NCBI GenBank assembly: GCA_016793585.1
Contig: JAEUJR010000256.1
Location: 1-15,940, forward strand
Source: Archangium sp.
GTDB lineage: Bacteria > Myxococcota > Myxococcia > Myxococcales > Myxococcaceae
Length of the DNA: 15,940 bases
Direction of reading: 5' to 3'
Part shown: positions 6,476 through 13,893 of the stretch, in pieces
Layout: each line of letters begins with the position of its first letter
Position numbering within the stretch: the first letter of the stretch is position 1
Notes under the pieces: model-generated
The model's database searches: none
Told to the model about the DNA's origin: nothing
The model's input: only the letters and a program-made list of their open reading frames with translations
Program-made: the position numbers and the translations under genes

Positions 6476-7009
6476 CTACTCCCACGTCGCGCGAAAGCTC
6501 GAGTGCGTGTCGGTCAGCCCCGTCATGCGAACCCTCACGTTCTTCGCGCCCGCGACGCCGAGCGCCGTCTCGAAGAAGCCCGGGTAGCGGTGGGGCAGCG
6601 TCACTTCGTTCATCGTCAGCTCCCAGTCTTTCGGGCCGTGCACGACGTACGAGGTATCGAGGAAGTTGGTGGCCGTGCGAAAGCTGGGGGTCGCGCGCTG
6701 AATGCTCCGCTCGGGGCCGATGAGGCGCATCATCGCGAACATCGCCTTGCCGACGACCGTGTCGCCGTACACCTGAACGAGCCGCACGCCGAAGTGGTTC
6801 TGCCGCTGTTCGTGAGAGAGCGACGGGTCGAAGCGGCTCATGGCCAGCTCGATGCCGGCGTACCAGGTCTCGACGGGGTAGGCGGGCAGCAGGTGGTCGG
6901 GGTCGATGCCCAGCGCCTTGAGGCGGTTCATCGTCTCGACGTCGATGGGCGAGAGAATGCGCTCGAGGCTCTGAATGAGGGAGGAGAACGCGACGCGCGG
7001 CTCGGCCAT
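6476..7009 (-). CDS. DUF2378 family protein (myxobacterial paralogous family TIGR02265-like)
   Basis: The 177-residue soluble product has no signal peptide or membrane segment. The pattern LGIDPDHLLPAYPVETW (33-49), then a helix with HFGVRLVQVYG (72-82) and the C-terminal strand-rich half ending in SSFRATWE, fits DUF2378. I know this family as expanded in myxobacteria and of unknown biochemical function. It starts 11 bases after the kdsD stop, so the two are likely one transcript; no good Shine-Dalgarno sequence precedes the ATG, which suggests translational coupling. The stop TAG is one base from the stop of the convergent gene, leaving no room for a separate terminator. Family is fairly certain; function cannot be inferred beyond the kdsD link. 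Confidence 0.83.
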   Translation of the reverse strand: MAEPRVAFSSLIQSLERILSPIDVETMNRLKALGIDPDHLLPAYPVETWYAGIELAMSRFDPSLSHEQRQNHFGVRLVQVYGDTVVGKAMFAMMRLIGPERSIQRATPSFRTATNFLDTSYVVHGPKDWELTMNEVTLPHRYPGFFETALGVAGAKNVRVRMTGLTDTHSSFRATWE

Positions 7010-7020
7010 GAAGGCGTTGC

Positions 7021-8016
7021 TTACACCACGCGGGCCGCGAGCAGATCTTGCACGTCGACGAGGCCCACCGGCCGGCCATGCGAGTCGACGACCGGCAGCT
7101 GATCGACCTTCGTCTCGCGCATCATCGCGGCGGCCGTCAGCACGAGCTCGTCAGGGCCGATGGTGCGCGGCCGCTTGGCCATCACCGACGACACCGCGTT
7201 GCCCAGCTCGATGTGGCCCTGCTCGGCGAGCCGGCGGAAGTCGCCGTCGGTGAAGATGCCGACGAGCTTGCCCACGCGGTCGATGACGTTGGTCGCTCCG
7301 GGGCGGCCGGGCGTGTTCGTCATCACCACCAGCGCCTTCGAGATGCTGGCCGAGTCGCGCACGAGCGGGTTGGCGTCTCCGGCGCGCATCACCTCTTTCA
7401 CCTTCAGCACGCTGCGGCCCAGCTTCCCGCCGGGGTGAAAGTGCGCGTACCGCTCGGGCGTCAGCTCCCGCTGCCACGCGAGCGTCATCGCCAGCGCGTC
7501 ACTCATCGCGAGCAGCGCCGCCGAGCTCGCGGTCGGTACGAGCCCGATGGGGCAGGCCTCGTCGATGGCGCCGATGTCGACGACCACGTCGCTGCCGCGC
7601 GCGAGCGGCGACTTGGGGTCTGAGGTGAGCGCCACCACCTTCACGCGCTGCCGCTTGAGCGGAACGAGCAGGCGCAGAATCTCTTCGGTGGTGCCCGAGT
7701 TCGAGAGCGCCACCACCACGTCACCCGTCGCCACGCGGCCCAGATCGCCATGCGCGGCCTCGGCCGGGTGCAGGTACAGCGACGGCACGCCCGTCGACGC
7801 CAGCGTCGCCGAGAGCTTCTGCGCGATGAAGCCGGGCTTGCCGATGCCCATCGTCACCACGCGGCCCTTGCACGCGCCGAGCAGCTCGAGCGCCTCGATG
7901 AACGAGTCACCCAGCTTCGACGAGAGCGAGGCGATGGCGCGGGCTTCGGTGTCGAGCACCGTGCGGGCCCAGCTCAGCTGCGCCCTGCGCGTCGAACGTC
8001 GTCGGGAGGCGGCCAT
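7021..8016 (-). CDS. kdsD: Arabinose-5-phosphate isomerase, KdsD/KpsF family (SIS + two CBS domains)
   Basis: This cytosolic enzyme interconverts D-ribulose 5-phosphate and D-arabinose 5-phosphate, the first step toward Kdo for lipopolysaccharide. The 331-residue product has the usual family length. The SIS domain (about 20-200) contains GIGKPG (57-62), HPAEAAHGDLG (83-93), SNSGTTEEI (105-113) and FHPGGKLGR (193-201). Lys60, Glu112, Glu153 and His194 align, with an offset of one, to the residues I recall as important in E. coli KdsD. Two CBS domains follow at about 205-265 and 272-331. The ATG at 8016 is preferred over an upstream in-frame ATG at 8100 because a TACA box lies at the common spacing and the extra residues look unlike the family. 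A KpsF (capsule) paralogue cannot be ruled out, but no capsule genes are nearby. Confidence 0.93.
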   Translation of the reverse strand: MAASRRRSTRRAQLSWARTVLDTEARAIASLSSKLGDSFIEALELLGACKGRVVTMGIGKPGFIAQKLSATLASTGVPSLYLHPAEAAHGDLGRVATGDVVVALSNSGTTEEILRLLVPLKRQRVKVVALTSDPKSPLARGSDVVVDIGAIDEACPIGLVPTASSAALLAMSDALAMTLAWQRELTPERYAHFHPGGKLGRSVLKVKEVMRAGDANPLVRDSASISKALVVMTNTPGRPGATNVIDRVGKLVGIFTDGDFRRLAEQGHIELGNAVSSVMAKRPRTIGPDELVLTAAAMMRETKVDQLPVVDSHGRPVGLVDVQDLLAARVV

Positions 8017-8025
8017 CGTGAGGGG

Positions 8026-8054
8026 CCTGTACGACTCCTGCGCGCGCGTTTCCA
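8026..8054 (-). promoter_or_regulatory. Candidate sigma-70-type promoter of kdsD
   Basis: On the minus strand TGGAAA (8054-8049) and TACAGG (8031-8026) are 17 bases apart. Nine bases separate the TACA box from the kdsD ATG at 8016, the same spacing as at 444, 2055 and 3866. The -35 matches TTGACA at four of six positions. An AGGAG lies just upstream of the TACA box, too far from the ATG to act as its ribosome binding site. Confidence 0.5.
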
Positions 8055-8091
8055 CCACCTCCGAAATTGCCCATCTGCCCGCGTGCGTCCG

Positions 8092-8135
8092 TAGGGCCAC
8101 CGGTGTAGGACCCGCCCGGCCTTTTTTCCTCGGAG
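8092..8135 (+). promoter_or_regulatory. Leader region of the glycosyltransferase gene: -10 candidates and Shine-Dalgarno
   Basis: TAGGGC (8092-8097) and TAGGAC (8106-8111) are possible -10 elements. A T6 run (8122-8127) and GGAG (8132-8135) follow, and GGAG stands six bases before the GTG at 8142. Unlike the TACA-box genes, this gene therefore has a normal leader with a ribosome binding site, which fixes the GTG start. A TTGCCC at 8067-8072 is a weak -35 for the first element (19-base spacing). Confidence 0.45.
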
Positions 8136-8141
8136 CCGAAC

Positions 8142-10448
8142 GTGTCTACCGACGCCGTGAAGGAACCCGACACCCTGACCGAAGCGCTGCTCGGCAAGGA
8201 GCTGCTCAACCTGCCGTTGCTCGCGAAGTTCAAGGCGTGGCCGGTCGCGTACCGCACCACGCTCGTGGCGGCGTTGATGGCGTCGCTGGTGCTGCTCCCG
8301 TACCTCGGCGCCGTCGGCCTCTGGGACCCATGGGAGACGCACTACGGCGAAGTCGCGCGCGAGATGGTGCAGCGCAACGACTACGTGCACCCATACTGGG
8401 AAAACGCGTGGTTCTTCTCGAAGCCCGCCTTCACCATGTGGATGATGGCGCTCGGCCTGCAGGCGGCCAACGGCGGCCCCATCGTCGGTGTGCTCGTCGG
8501 TGGCGTGCTGCTCGCGCTCGGGCTCGCGCTCTTCCTCGGCAAGGTCAACGGCAAGTCGCAGCTCAAGGAGTTCTGGGGCTCGGTGCTGGCGCTGCCCGGC
8601 GTCTTCGTGCTGCTGCTCGGCGTCTGGGGCTTCGTGGCCACCAGCCCGTGGAAGTTCGCGCAGGTCGCCGGTGGTGATGGCGCGATGCCGCTGTTCACCG
8701 AGTGGGGCTTTCGCCTGCCGTTCGCGGGCTTCTCGATCGTCGCGGTCTCGTTGCTGACCTACGCGCTGACGCGCACCGTGAGCGCCCGCGCCGCACTGGC
8801 GACGGCCGTGGTGCTCGTCACCATGCCCCTCTACTTCCTCATCTCGCGCCAGGCCGTCACCGACACGCCCTTCGTCAGCGCGCTCATCGCGGGCATGGCC
8901 TGCACGATGGTGGGGCTGCTCGACCGCGAGTCGAAGTACCGCTCCGAGTTCTGGTACGCCGCGTACGCTTTCTTCGCCATCGCCACCCTCGCCAAGGGCC
9001 TGCTCGGCTTCGGCCTGCCGATGGTGACGATGATTCTGCTCGCGACCATCTGGCTGGGCTGGGCGCCGTCTGACACGCCCGAGCACTTCAGCCTCAAGGC
9101 GCACCTCGACTGGGCGATGAAGTACGCGCTCAAGCCCGTCGGCATGGCCGCGGGTGTCGGGCTCGTCGTCGGCTTCATCGCGATGAGCATTGGTGACTCG
9201 CAGCGCACGGTCTTCATGGCGGTGCCCATTCGCGAGAACAACACCGCGATGCTGTCGGCGCCGCAGTGGCTCGGCATCATGTGGGGCTCGCTCGCGTTCT
9301 GGGCGGCGGCCACGGTGTTGATGGGCCTCGAGCTCAAGAAGATCACCGAGCGCCCGCCCGCGCTCTTCGCGCTGATGTGGGAGATGCGCCTGGGCACGGG
9401 CCTCTTGCTGTTCCTGGCCATCGCGCTGCCCTGGTACTACCGCATGTTCACCTTCGGCTCGGTGGACGACGAAGGGAAGCTCTTCTGGTTCCGCTTCATC
9501 ATTCACGACCACTTCGCGCGCCTCGGCTCGGGCGTGCACACCACCACGCCGGGCGGTGACTTCACCTACTTCATCCTCCAGGGCGGGTACGCCTCGTTCC
9601 CCTGGGTGCTGCTCATTCCCGGAGCGTTCGCCACCGTCGGTCGCCTCAAGCTGCGCTACGCGACGGCCGCCGATCTCACGGGCCTCATCGGCGTGCTGTG
9701 GTTCGCGGTCGCGTGGGGCCTCATCGGCGCCTCGGCCACCAAGTTCCACCACTACGTGATTCCGATGTTGCCGCCGATCGCCATCCTCATCGGCATGTTC
9801 ATCGACCGCGTGTGGGAAGAGGGCATCGAGCAGCACGCCATGGTGATTCTGCTCGGCGTGCCGTTCGCCATTCTCGTCGGCAAGGATCTCGCGACGACGC
9901 CCAAGAACTTCACCGATCTCTTCGTCTACAACTACGACCGTCCGTACCCGCAGATGATCATGGATGCGCCGGCCTTCGGGTCGACTCCGCTCAAGACGAC
10001 CATGGGCTACGGCTTCGCGTTCGCAGGCCTCGTCGCGGGCCTCTTCGCGTACTGGCGCTCGAAGGTCTCGATGTTCACGACGGGGTTGGCGACCGCGCTG
10101 GTCTTCGCCCTGTGGTTCAACTGGGGCCACTGGGTCGATCTCTCGCACCACTGGACGCAGCGAGATCAGTTCTGGCGCTACTACACGAACCGCCGCCCCG
10201 GAGAGCCCATCGCCGCCTTCCTCATGAACTGGCGTGGCGAGACGTTCTACTCGCGCAACCAGGTCAAGCAGATCAAAGACAACGCGAACGTCGGCATGTT
10301 CAATTACGCGGCGCAGCCCGGCCGCGAGTGGGCGCTCGTCGAGCACGCGCGCCTCGGCATTCTCAAAGGCGCAGTCGGGCCCGACAAGAACGTCACGCTC
10401 ATCGACAAGGACCTGAACAACAAGTTCGTGCTCGTCACCATCGAGTAG
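8142..10448 (+). CDS. ArnT/PMT-like (GT39/GT83-type) membrane glycosyltransferase with two extra membrane segments
   Basis: This inner-membrane enzyme should move a sugar from a polyprenyl-phosphate donor to an acceptor on the periplasmic side, such as lipid A, a glycan or a protein. In the first periplasmic loop LWDPWETHYGEVAREM (60-75) gives the Asp62 and Glu70 pair typical of the GT-C fold. FSKPAFTMW (92-100) corresponds to the KPP region, and KFHHYVIPMLPP is the late loop motif of the ArnT group. The 768 residues exceed the usual 500-600. The extra length lies mainly at about 112-180 and 311-414, each with about two hydrophobic segments. The gene starts with GTG behind GGAG and is divergent from kdsD. 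This context suits lipopolysaccharide modification, but the acceptor and sugar are not shown by sequence. Confidence 0.88.
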   Translation: MSTDAVKEPDTLTEALLGKELLNLPLLAKFKAWPVAYRTTLVAALMASLVLLPYLGAVGLWDPWETHYGEVAREMVQRNDYVHPYWENAWFFSKPAFTMWMMALGLQAANGGPIVGVLVGGVLLALGLALFLGKVNGKSQLKEFWGSVLALPGVFVLLLGVWGFVATSPWKFAQVAGGDGAMPLFTEWGFRLPFAGFSIVAVSLLTYALTRTVSARAALATAVVLVTMPLYFLISRQAVTDTPFVSALIAGMACTMVGLLDRESKYRSEFWYAAYAFFAIATLAKGLLGFGLPMVTMILLATIWLGWAPSDTPEHFSLKAHLDWAMKYALKPVGMAAGVGLVVGFIAMSIGDSQRTVFMAVPIRENNTAMLSAPQWLGIMWGSLAFWAAATVLMGLELKKITERPPALFALMWEMRLGTGLLLFLAIALPWYYRMFTFGSVDDEGKLFWFRFIIHDHFARLGSGVHTTTPGGDFTYFILQGGYASFPWVLLIPGAFATVGRLKLRYATAADLTGLIGVLWFAVAWGLIGASATKFHHYVIPMLPPIAILIGMFIDRVWEEGIEQHAMVILLGVPFAILVGKDLATTPKNFTDLFVYNYDRPYPQMIMDAPAFGSTPLKTTMGYGFAFAGLVAGLFAYWRSKVSMFTTGLATALVFALWFNWGHWVDLSHHWTQRDQFWRYYTNRRPGEPIAAFLMNWRGETFYSRNQVKQIKDNANVGMFNYAAQPGREWALVEHARLGILKGAVGPDKNVTLIDKDLNNKFVLVTIE

Positions 10449-10493
10449 CCGCGAGCGGGAATCGCGCGGCGCTTTGGGCAGTTCGAAGGGTCC

Positions 10494-11429
10494 ATGTCAG
10501 GCATTCGCGTCGAGGGACTCGAGAAGCGCTTCGGCGCGCGAACGGCCGTCGAAGGCCTGACGTTCGAGGTGCGCCCGGGCGAGGTGTTCGGCCTGCTCGG
10601 GCCCAACGGCGCGGGCAAGACCACCACGGTGCGCATGCTCACGGGCCTGCTCACGCCCTCGAAGGGCCACGCGTCGGTGTGTGGCGTCGAGCTGCCGCTG
10701 AAGTCTGACGACGACGGTGTGGCGCTGCGCAAGAAGGTGGGTCTGCTGACCGAGCAGCCCGGGCTGTACGACCGCTTGAGCGCCCGCGAGAACCTCGAGT
10801 TCTTCATGCGGCTCAACGAGGTCGACGAGGTGGCAGCGTGGAAGCTGGCCCACGCGCTGCTCGAGCGGTTCGGCTTGAAGGGCCGCGAAGACGAGCCGGT
10901 GGGCGGCTTCTCGAAGGGCATGCGGCAGAAGCTGGCCATCGTGCGCGCGCTGGTGCACTCGCCCGAGGTGGTGTTCCTCGACGAGCCGACGTCAGGGCTC
11001 GACCCCCAGTCGGGGCGCGTGGTGCGTGACGCCATCGCCGAGCTCGCCAACGAAGGCCGCACGATGGTGCTGTGCAGTCACAACCTGCCCGAGGTCGAGC
11101 GGCTGTGTTCTCGCGTGGCCGTCGTCAAGAACCGGCTGCGCACGGTGGCGAGCTTGACCGAGCTCCGCCGGGAAGGGCTCGCGCTCGACGTGCAGGTCGA
11201 GGGTGACGCCTCGGCGTGGAGCGGGGCGCTCTCGAAGTTGTCCTTTCCCGTCGGGCATCAGGCCGAAGGCAGCCGGCTGCGGGTGATGCTCGATCGCGAA
11301 GAGCAGTCACCCGACGTCATCGCGTGTCTCGTACACGCCGGAGCGCGCATTCACTCTGCCCAGCGTGCGGCGCGGCCCCTCGAAGAGGCGTACCTCGAGC
11401 TGGTGCGTGAAGAGGCCGAGGCGCCATGA
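10494..11429 (+). CDS. ABC transporter ATP-binding protein (ABC-2/NatA type)
   Basis: This 311-residue cytoplasmic ATPase powers the membrane partner encoded next. Walker A is GPNGAGKTT (36-44), the Q-loop is near Gln88, the signature is FSKGMRQK (139-146) in place of the classical LSGGQ, Walker B is VVFLDEP (159-165), the D-loop is SGLD (167-170) and His196 is the switch histidine. The FSKGMRQK form is common in NatA/CcmA-type exporters. Residues about 215-311 form the C-terminal extension usual in these exporters. The ATG at 10494 follows GAAGGG, closely spaced by three bases. The last codons overlap the permease start by ATGA, showing tight coupling. The substrate is not readable. Confidence 0.94.
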   Translation: MSGIRVEGLEKRFGARTAVEGLTFEVRPGEVFGLLGPNGAGKTTTVRMLTGLLTPSKGHASVCGVELPLKSDDDGVALRKKVGLLTEQPGLYDRLSARENLEFFMRLNEVDEVAAWKLAHALLERFGLKGREDEPVGGFSKGMRQKLAIVRALVHSPEVVFLDEPTSGLDPQSGRVVRDAIAELANEGRTMVLCSHNLPEVERLCSRVAVVKNRLRTVASLTELRREGLALDVQVEGDASAWSGALSKLSFPVGHQAEGSRLRVMLDREEQSPDVIACLVHAGARIHSAQRAARPLEEAYLELVREEAEAP

Positions 11430-12223
11430 GCTTTCGACTCTCGCGGGCGCTGGCCGTGTATCGGAAAGACCTGCTCGATCTGCGCAAGAACCGCGGGCTC
11501 TTGTGGTCGATGCTCGCGCTGCCGCTGGTGATCGTGGTGACGCCGCTGGGCGTGGTCTTCGCCTATGTTCGCAACCCGAACGACCCCAACCTGAAGGCCA
11601 TCGCGCTCTACTACGACCTCACGGTCGACCTCGCGAACACGGCGCGCTTCCTCGTCGAGAAGGTGCTGGCCGACTGGTTCGTCATCTACCTGGTGATGCC
11701 GGTGTTCGTGCCGATTCTCATCTCGTCGCACGCGGTGGCAGGCGAGAAAGAGAAGCGCACGCTCGAGCCGCTGTTGGCCTCTCCAGTGACGCCGCTCGAG
11801 CTCGTCATCGGCAAGTCGCTCGCGTCGCTGGTGCCGAGCGTCATTCTCTGCACGCTGGCGTTCTTCCTGCTTTGCGTCGGCGTCGACGTGGTGGCGTGGC
11901 CGCTCGCGAAAGAGCTCGTGCTGCCCAACGGCATGTGGCTGTTCGGCGTGTTCGTCATCGCGCCGCTGTTCGCGTTCTTCGGCAACGGCGTGGCGGTGCT
12001 GTTGAGCGCCCGCGTCGGAGACTCACGGCTCGCGCAGCAGCTCGCGGGGTTGATGGTGTTGCCGCTCATCGGGCTCGCCGCGGGTCAGTTCGCCGGCTGG
12101 CTCAAAGCCGGCACCGGCTACTACGCGCTCATCGGAGGGCTGGTGCTGTTGCTCGATCTCGTGATCGTCGTCGTCGCGCGCAGGTTGTTCGATCGCGAGC
12201 GCCTCATGAGTCGCTGGGGCTGA
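11426..12223 (+). CDS. ABC-2 type transporter permease
   Basis: The 265-residue inner-membrane protein has about six hydrophobic segments and is the partner of the preceding ATPase. After the first segment comes a periplasmic stretch, then ISSHAVAGEKEKRTLEPLLASPVT (about 102-125). This GEKE-RTLEPLLASP pattern is the cytoplasmic coupling motif of ABC-2/NatB permeases. The start ATG shares ATGA with the stop of the ATPase gene. Half-size ATPase plus one permease implies two copies of each in the working exporter. The cargo is unknown; nothing in the flanking genes points to antibiotic or polysaccharide export specifically. Confidence 0.92.
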   Translation: MSFRLSRALAVYRKDLLDLRKNRGLLWSMLALPLVIVVTPLGVVFAYVRNPNDPNLKAIALYYDLTVDLANTARFLVEKVLADWFVIYLVMPVFVPILISSHAVAGEKEKRTLEPLLASPVTPLELVIGKSLASLVPSVILCTLAFFLLCVGVDVVAWPLAKELVLPNGMWLFGVFVIAPLFAFFGNGVAVLLSARVGDSRLAQQLAGLMVLPLIGLAAGQFAGWLKAGTGYYALIGGLVLLLDLVIVVVARRLFDRERLMSRWG

Positions 12224-12405
12224 CGCTCACCGCAGTTGGAAGAGCAAGCTCGGAACCCGCGTGGAACTGCGAGCTCCACGGGAAAGCGGATGGGAACCTC
12301 GTCGAGCAGCTGAACCGGAACGCTCATTTCGAGAACGAGAATACGCTCCTGAAGAAACCTTGCAGGCCTCCGTCGGTGGCGCGATGTCTTCACCCGGGAG
12401 GCCTC
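12224..12405 (+). promoter_or_regulatory. Intergenic region upstream of the amine oxidase: GGAAC cluster, hairpin and TGAAGA/CCTTGCAG element
   Basis: This 182-base gap has no coding frame I support. GGAAC occurs four times (12252, 12263, 12293, 12317). CGTGGA (12260-12265) pairs with TCCACG (12275-12280) around a nine-base loop; there is no T run, so it is not a clear terminator. TGAAGA-AA-CCTTGCAG lies at 12350-12365, 48 bases before the ATG counted from CCTTGCAG. A near copy, TGAAGA-G-CCTTGCAG, is at 15414-15428 before the SPFH gene. GGAAC is the usual -35 core of ECF sigma promoters, but no matching -10 is clear. Confidence 0.35.
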
Positions 12406-12408
12406 ATG
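12396..12408 (+). promoter_or_regulatory. Ribosome binding site of the amine oxidase gene
   Basis: GGGAGG followed by CCTC and ATG at 12406 defines the start. The string GGAGGCCTCATG is identical to that at the SRPBCC gene start (5566). Confidence 0.65.
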
Positions 12409-13893
12409 ACTCGTCGACTGTTCCCTCGTCTGAAGCGACTCGCTGGTGTTCGTCCCACCACGCTCGATCGCCGCACGGTGCTGGCGGGCCTCGGCGCTTC
12501 TTCGCTCTTTGCGTGCGTGAAGCGTGACGGCCTCATTCGCACCGAGGCTCCCTCTCGCGTCGCCATCGTCGGCGCTGGTCTCGCGGGCCTCTCGTGCGCC
12601 ACGCGCCTGCTCACGAAGGACATCGGCGTCACCGTCTACGAAGCGAACAAGCGCGTGGGCGGCCGCACGTTCACCGATCGCACCAGCTTCCCCGGCCGCA
12701 CGGTCGATCTCGGCGGAGAGTTCATCGACTCGTGGCACGACCAGCTGCGCGGGCTCGTCACGGCGCTCGGGCTCGAGCTCGAAGACACGTGGGAAGACGA
12801 CTCGGTCGCCGAGACGCTCGCGTACGTGCACGGCGACATCCTCACCGAAGACGAGCTCGAGCTGTTCGAGCAGCGCATGAAGCAGCAGGTCTCGCTCGCG
12901 CTCGCGTCGCACCCGTTCGACCCCGCCGACGTCACCTACAAGAAGTCAGACGCGTTCGATCGAGCGCTCGACGCGATGTCGGCCGCCGAGTGGCTCGACC
13001 GCGCCGGCATCGAGCGAGACAAGGTGCGCAGCATCTTCGAAGCAGGCTTCCTCTCGCTGTACGGAGGCGGCCTCGAAGAGGCGAGCGCGCTGGTGATGCT
13101 GCAGGAGATCATCGGCTCGGGCGCCGACAGTGACGAGCGCTTCCTGGTGCGCGGTGGAGCAGGGCAGGTGGCCGAGCTGCTCGCGCAGCGCTTCTCTGCC
13201 GACGTGCTCAAGCTCGAGCACAAGCTCACGAAGGTGAAGCAGCTCGCCGACGGCAAGGTGCAGCTCACCTTCGACGTCGCGGGTACGCAGAAGGTCGAGA
13301 CGGCCGAAGCGGTGGTGCTCGCGTTGCCCTTCAGCACGCTGCGTGAGGTCGAGATCGACGCGCCGCTGTCGGCCGCGAAGAAGAACGCCATCGCGAAGCT
13401 GCACTACGGCGCCGGCAGCAAGCTGTGCGTCGGCTTCACCGGCAAGCCGTGGCGCGCGCTCGACTCGTCGGGCACGGTGCTGTCCGACTCCGCGTTCCCC
13501 TACTGCTGGGACGAGACGCGCATGCAGGACAGCGAGAACGGCGTCATCACGTTCTTCACTGGCGGCTACGAGGGCCGGGTGCTCGCGCAGGTCGACCTCG
13601 CCATTCAGCGCGCGGGCCTGCTCGAGGTGCTCAACCGCGTGTTCCCCGGCGTTCGGTCGGCAGCGCGCGCCGAGAACGTGCTGGTGACGTGGGCCGACGA
13701 GCCGTTCGCGAAGGGTGGCTATGCCCTCTACGCGCCGGGGCAGGTGACGACGATGCGCGGCTGCGAAGGTGAACGCGAAGGCAAGCTCTTCTTCGCCGGC
13801 GAGCACACCAGCCTCGAGGCCCAGGGGTTCATGGAGGGCGCCGTGCGCAGCGGAGTTCGGGCCGCGAGGGAGATTCGCGAGCTGCTCGACTAA
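12406..13893 (+). CDS. FAD-dependent amine oxidase (flavin monoamine oxidase family), predicted Tat lipoprotein
   Basis: The 495-residue enzyme should oxidise an amine, giving an aldehyde or imine and H2O2. RVAIVGAGLAGLS (50-62) is the FAD-binding Rossmann motif, VYEANKRVGGRTF follows as the second FAD motif, and LFFAGEHTSLEAQGFMEGAV (starting near residue 461) is the C-terminal FAD and substrate segment. The N-terminus has a twin-arginine pair in DRRTVLAGLGASSLFAC, with Arg22-Arg23, and a lipobox SLFA-Cys37. It is thus predicted to fold with FAD in the cytosol, leave by Tat and be lipid-anchored. The RR motif is not a perfect SRRxFLK. No cysteine is seen in a flavin-linking SGGC motif, so FAD is probably non-covalent. 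The substrate amine is unknown. Its stop overlaps that of the opposing gene. Confidence 0.9.
   Translation: MTRRLFPRLKRLAGVRPTTLDRRTVLAGLGASSLFACVKRDGLIRTEAPSRVAIVGAGLAGLSCATRLLTKDIGVTVYEANKRVGGRTFTDRTSFPGRTVDLGGEFIDSWHDQLRGLVTALGLELEDTWEDDSVAETLAYVHGDILTEDELELFEQRMKQQVSLALASHPFDPADVTYKKSDAFDRALDAMSAAEWLDRAGIERDKVRSIFEAGFLSLYGGGLEEASALVMLQEIIGSGADSDERFLVRGGAGQVAELLAQRFSADVLKLEHKLTKVKQLADGKVQLTFDVAGTQKVETAEAVVLALPFSTLREVEIDAPLSAAKKNAIAKLHYGAGSKLCVGFTGKPWRALDSSGTVLSDSAFPYCWDETRMQDSENGVITFFTGGYEGRVLAQVDLAIQRAGLLEVLNRVFPGVRSAARAENVLVTWADEPFAKGGYALYAPGQVTTMRGCEGEREGKLFFAGEHTSLEAQGFMEGAVRSGVRAAREIRELLD

Noticed and set aside
8017..8100. Longer kdsD start at 8100
   Set aside because: The extra 28 residues do not look like the family N-terminus, would span the kdsD promoter candidate, and the 8016 start gives the usual length.
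7974..10346. A 790-codon minus-strand frame across the glycosyltransferase
   Set aside because: The product is His/Arg/Glu/Asp-rich without any fold pattern, typical of an antisense frame in high-GC DNA, while the plus frame has clear GT-C motifs and membrane helices.
12260..12280. Rho-independent terminator after the ABC permease
   Set aside because: The six-base stem has a nine-base loop and no following T run.
12350..12365. Sigma-54 promoter reading of CCTTGCAG
   Set aside because: The TTGCA part fits a -12 element, but the required GG of the -24 element is missing at the right distance here and at 15414-15428.
11365..12405. In-frame extension of the amine oxidase upstream of 12406
   Set aside because: It overlaps the ABC-2 permease in another frame, has Arg-rich nonsense composition, and the Tat/lipobox N-terminus with GGGAGG clearly starts at 12406.
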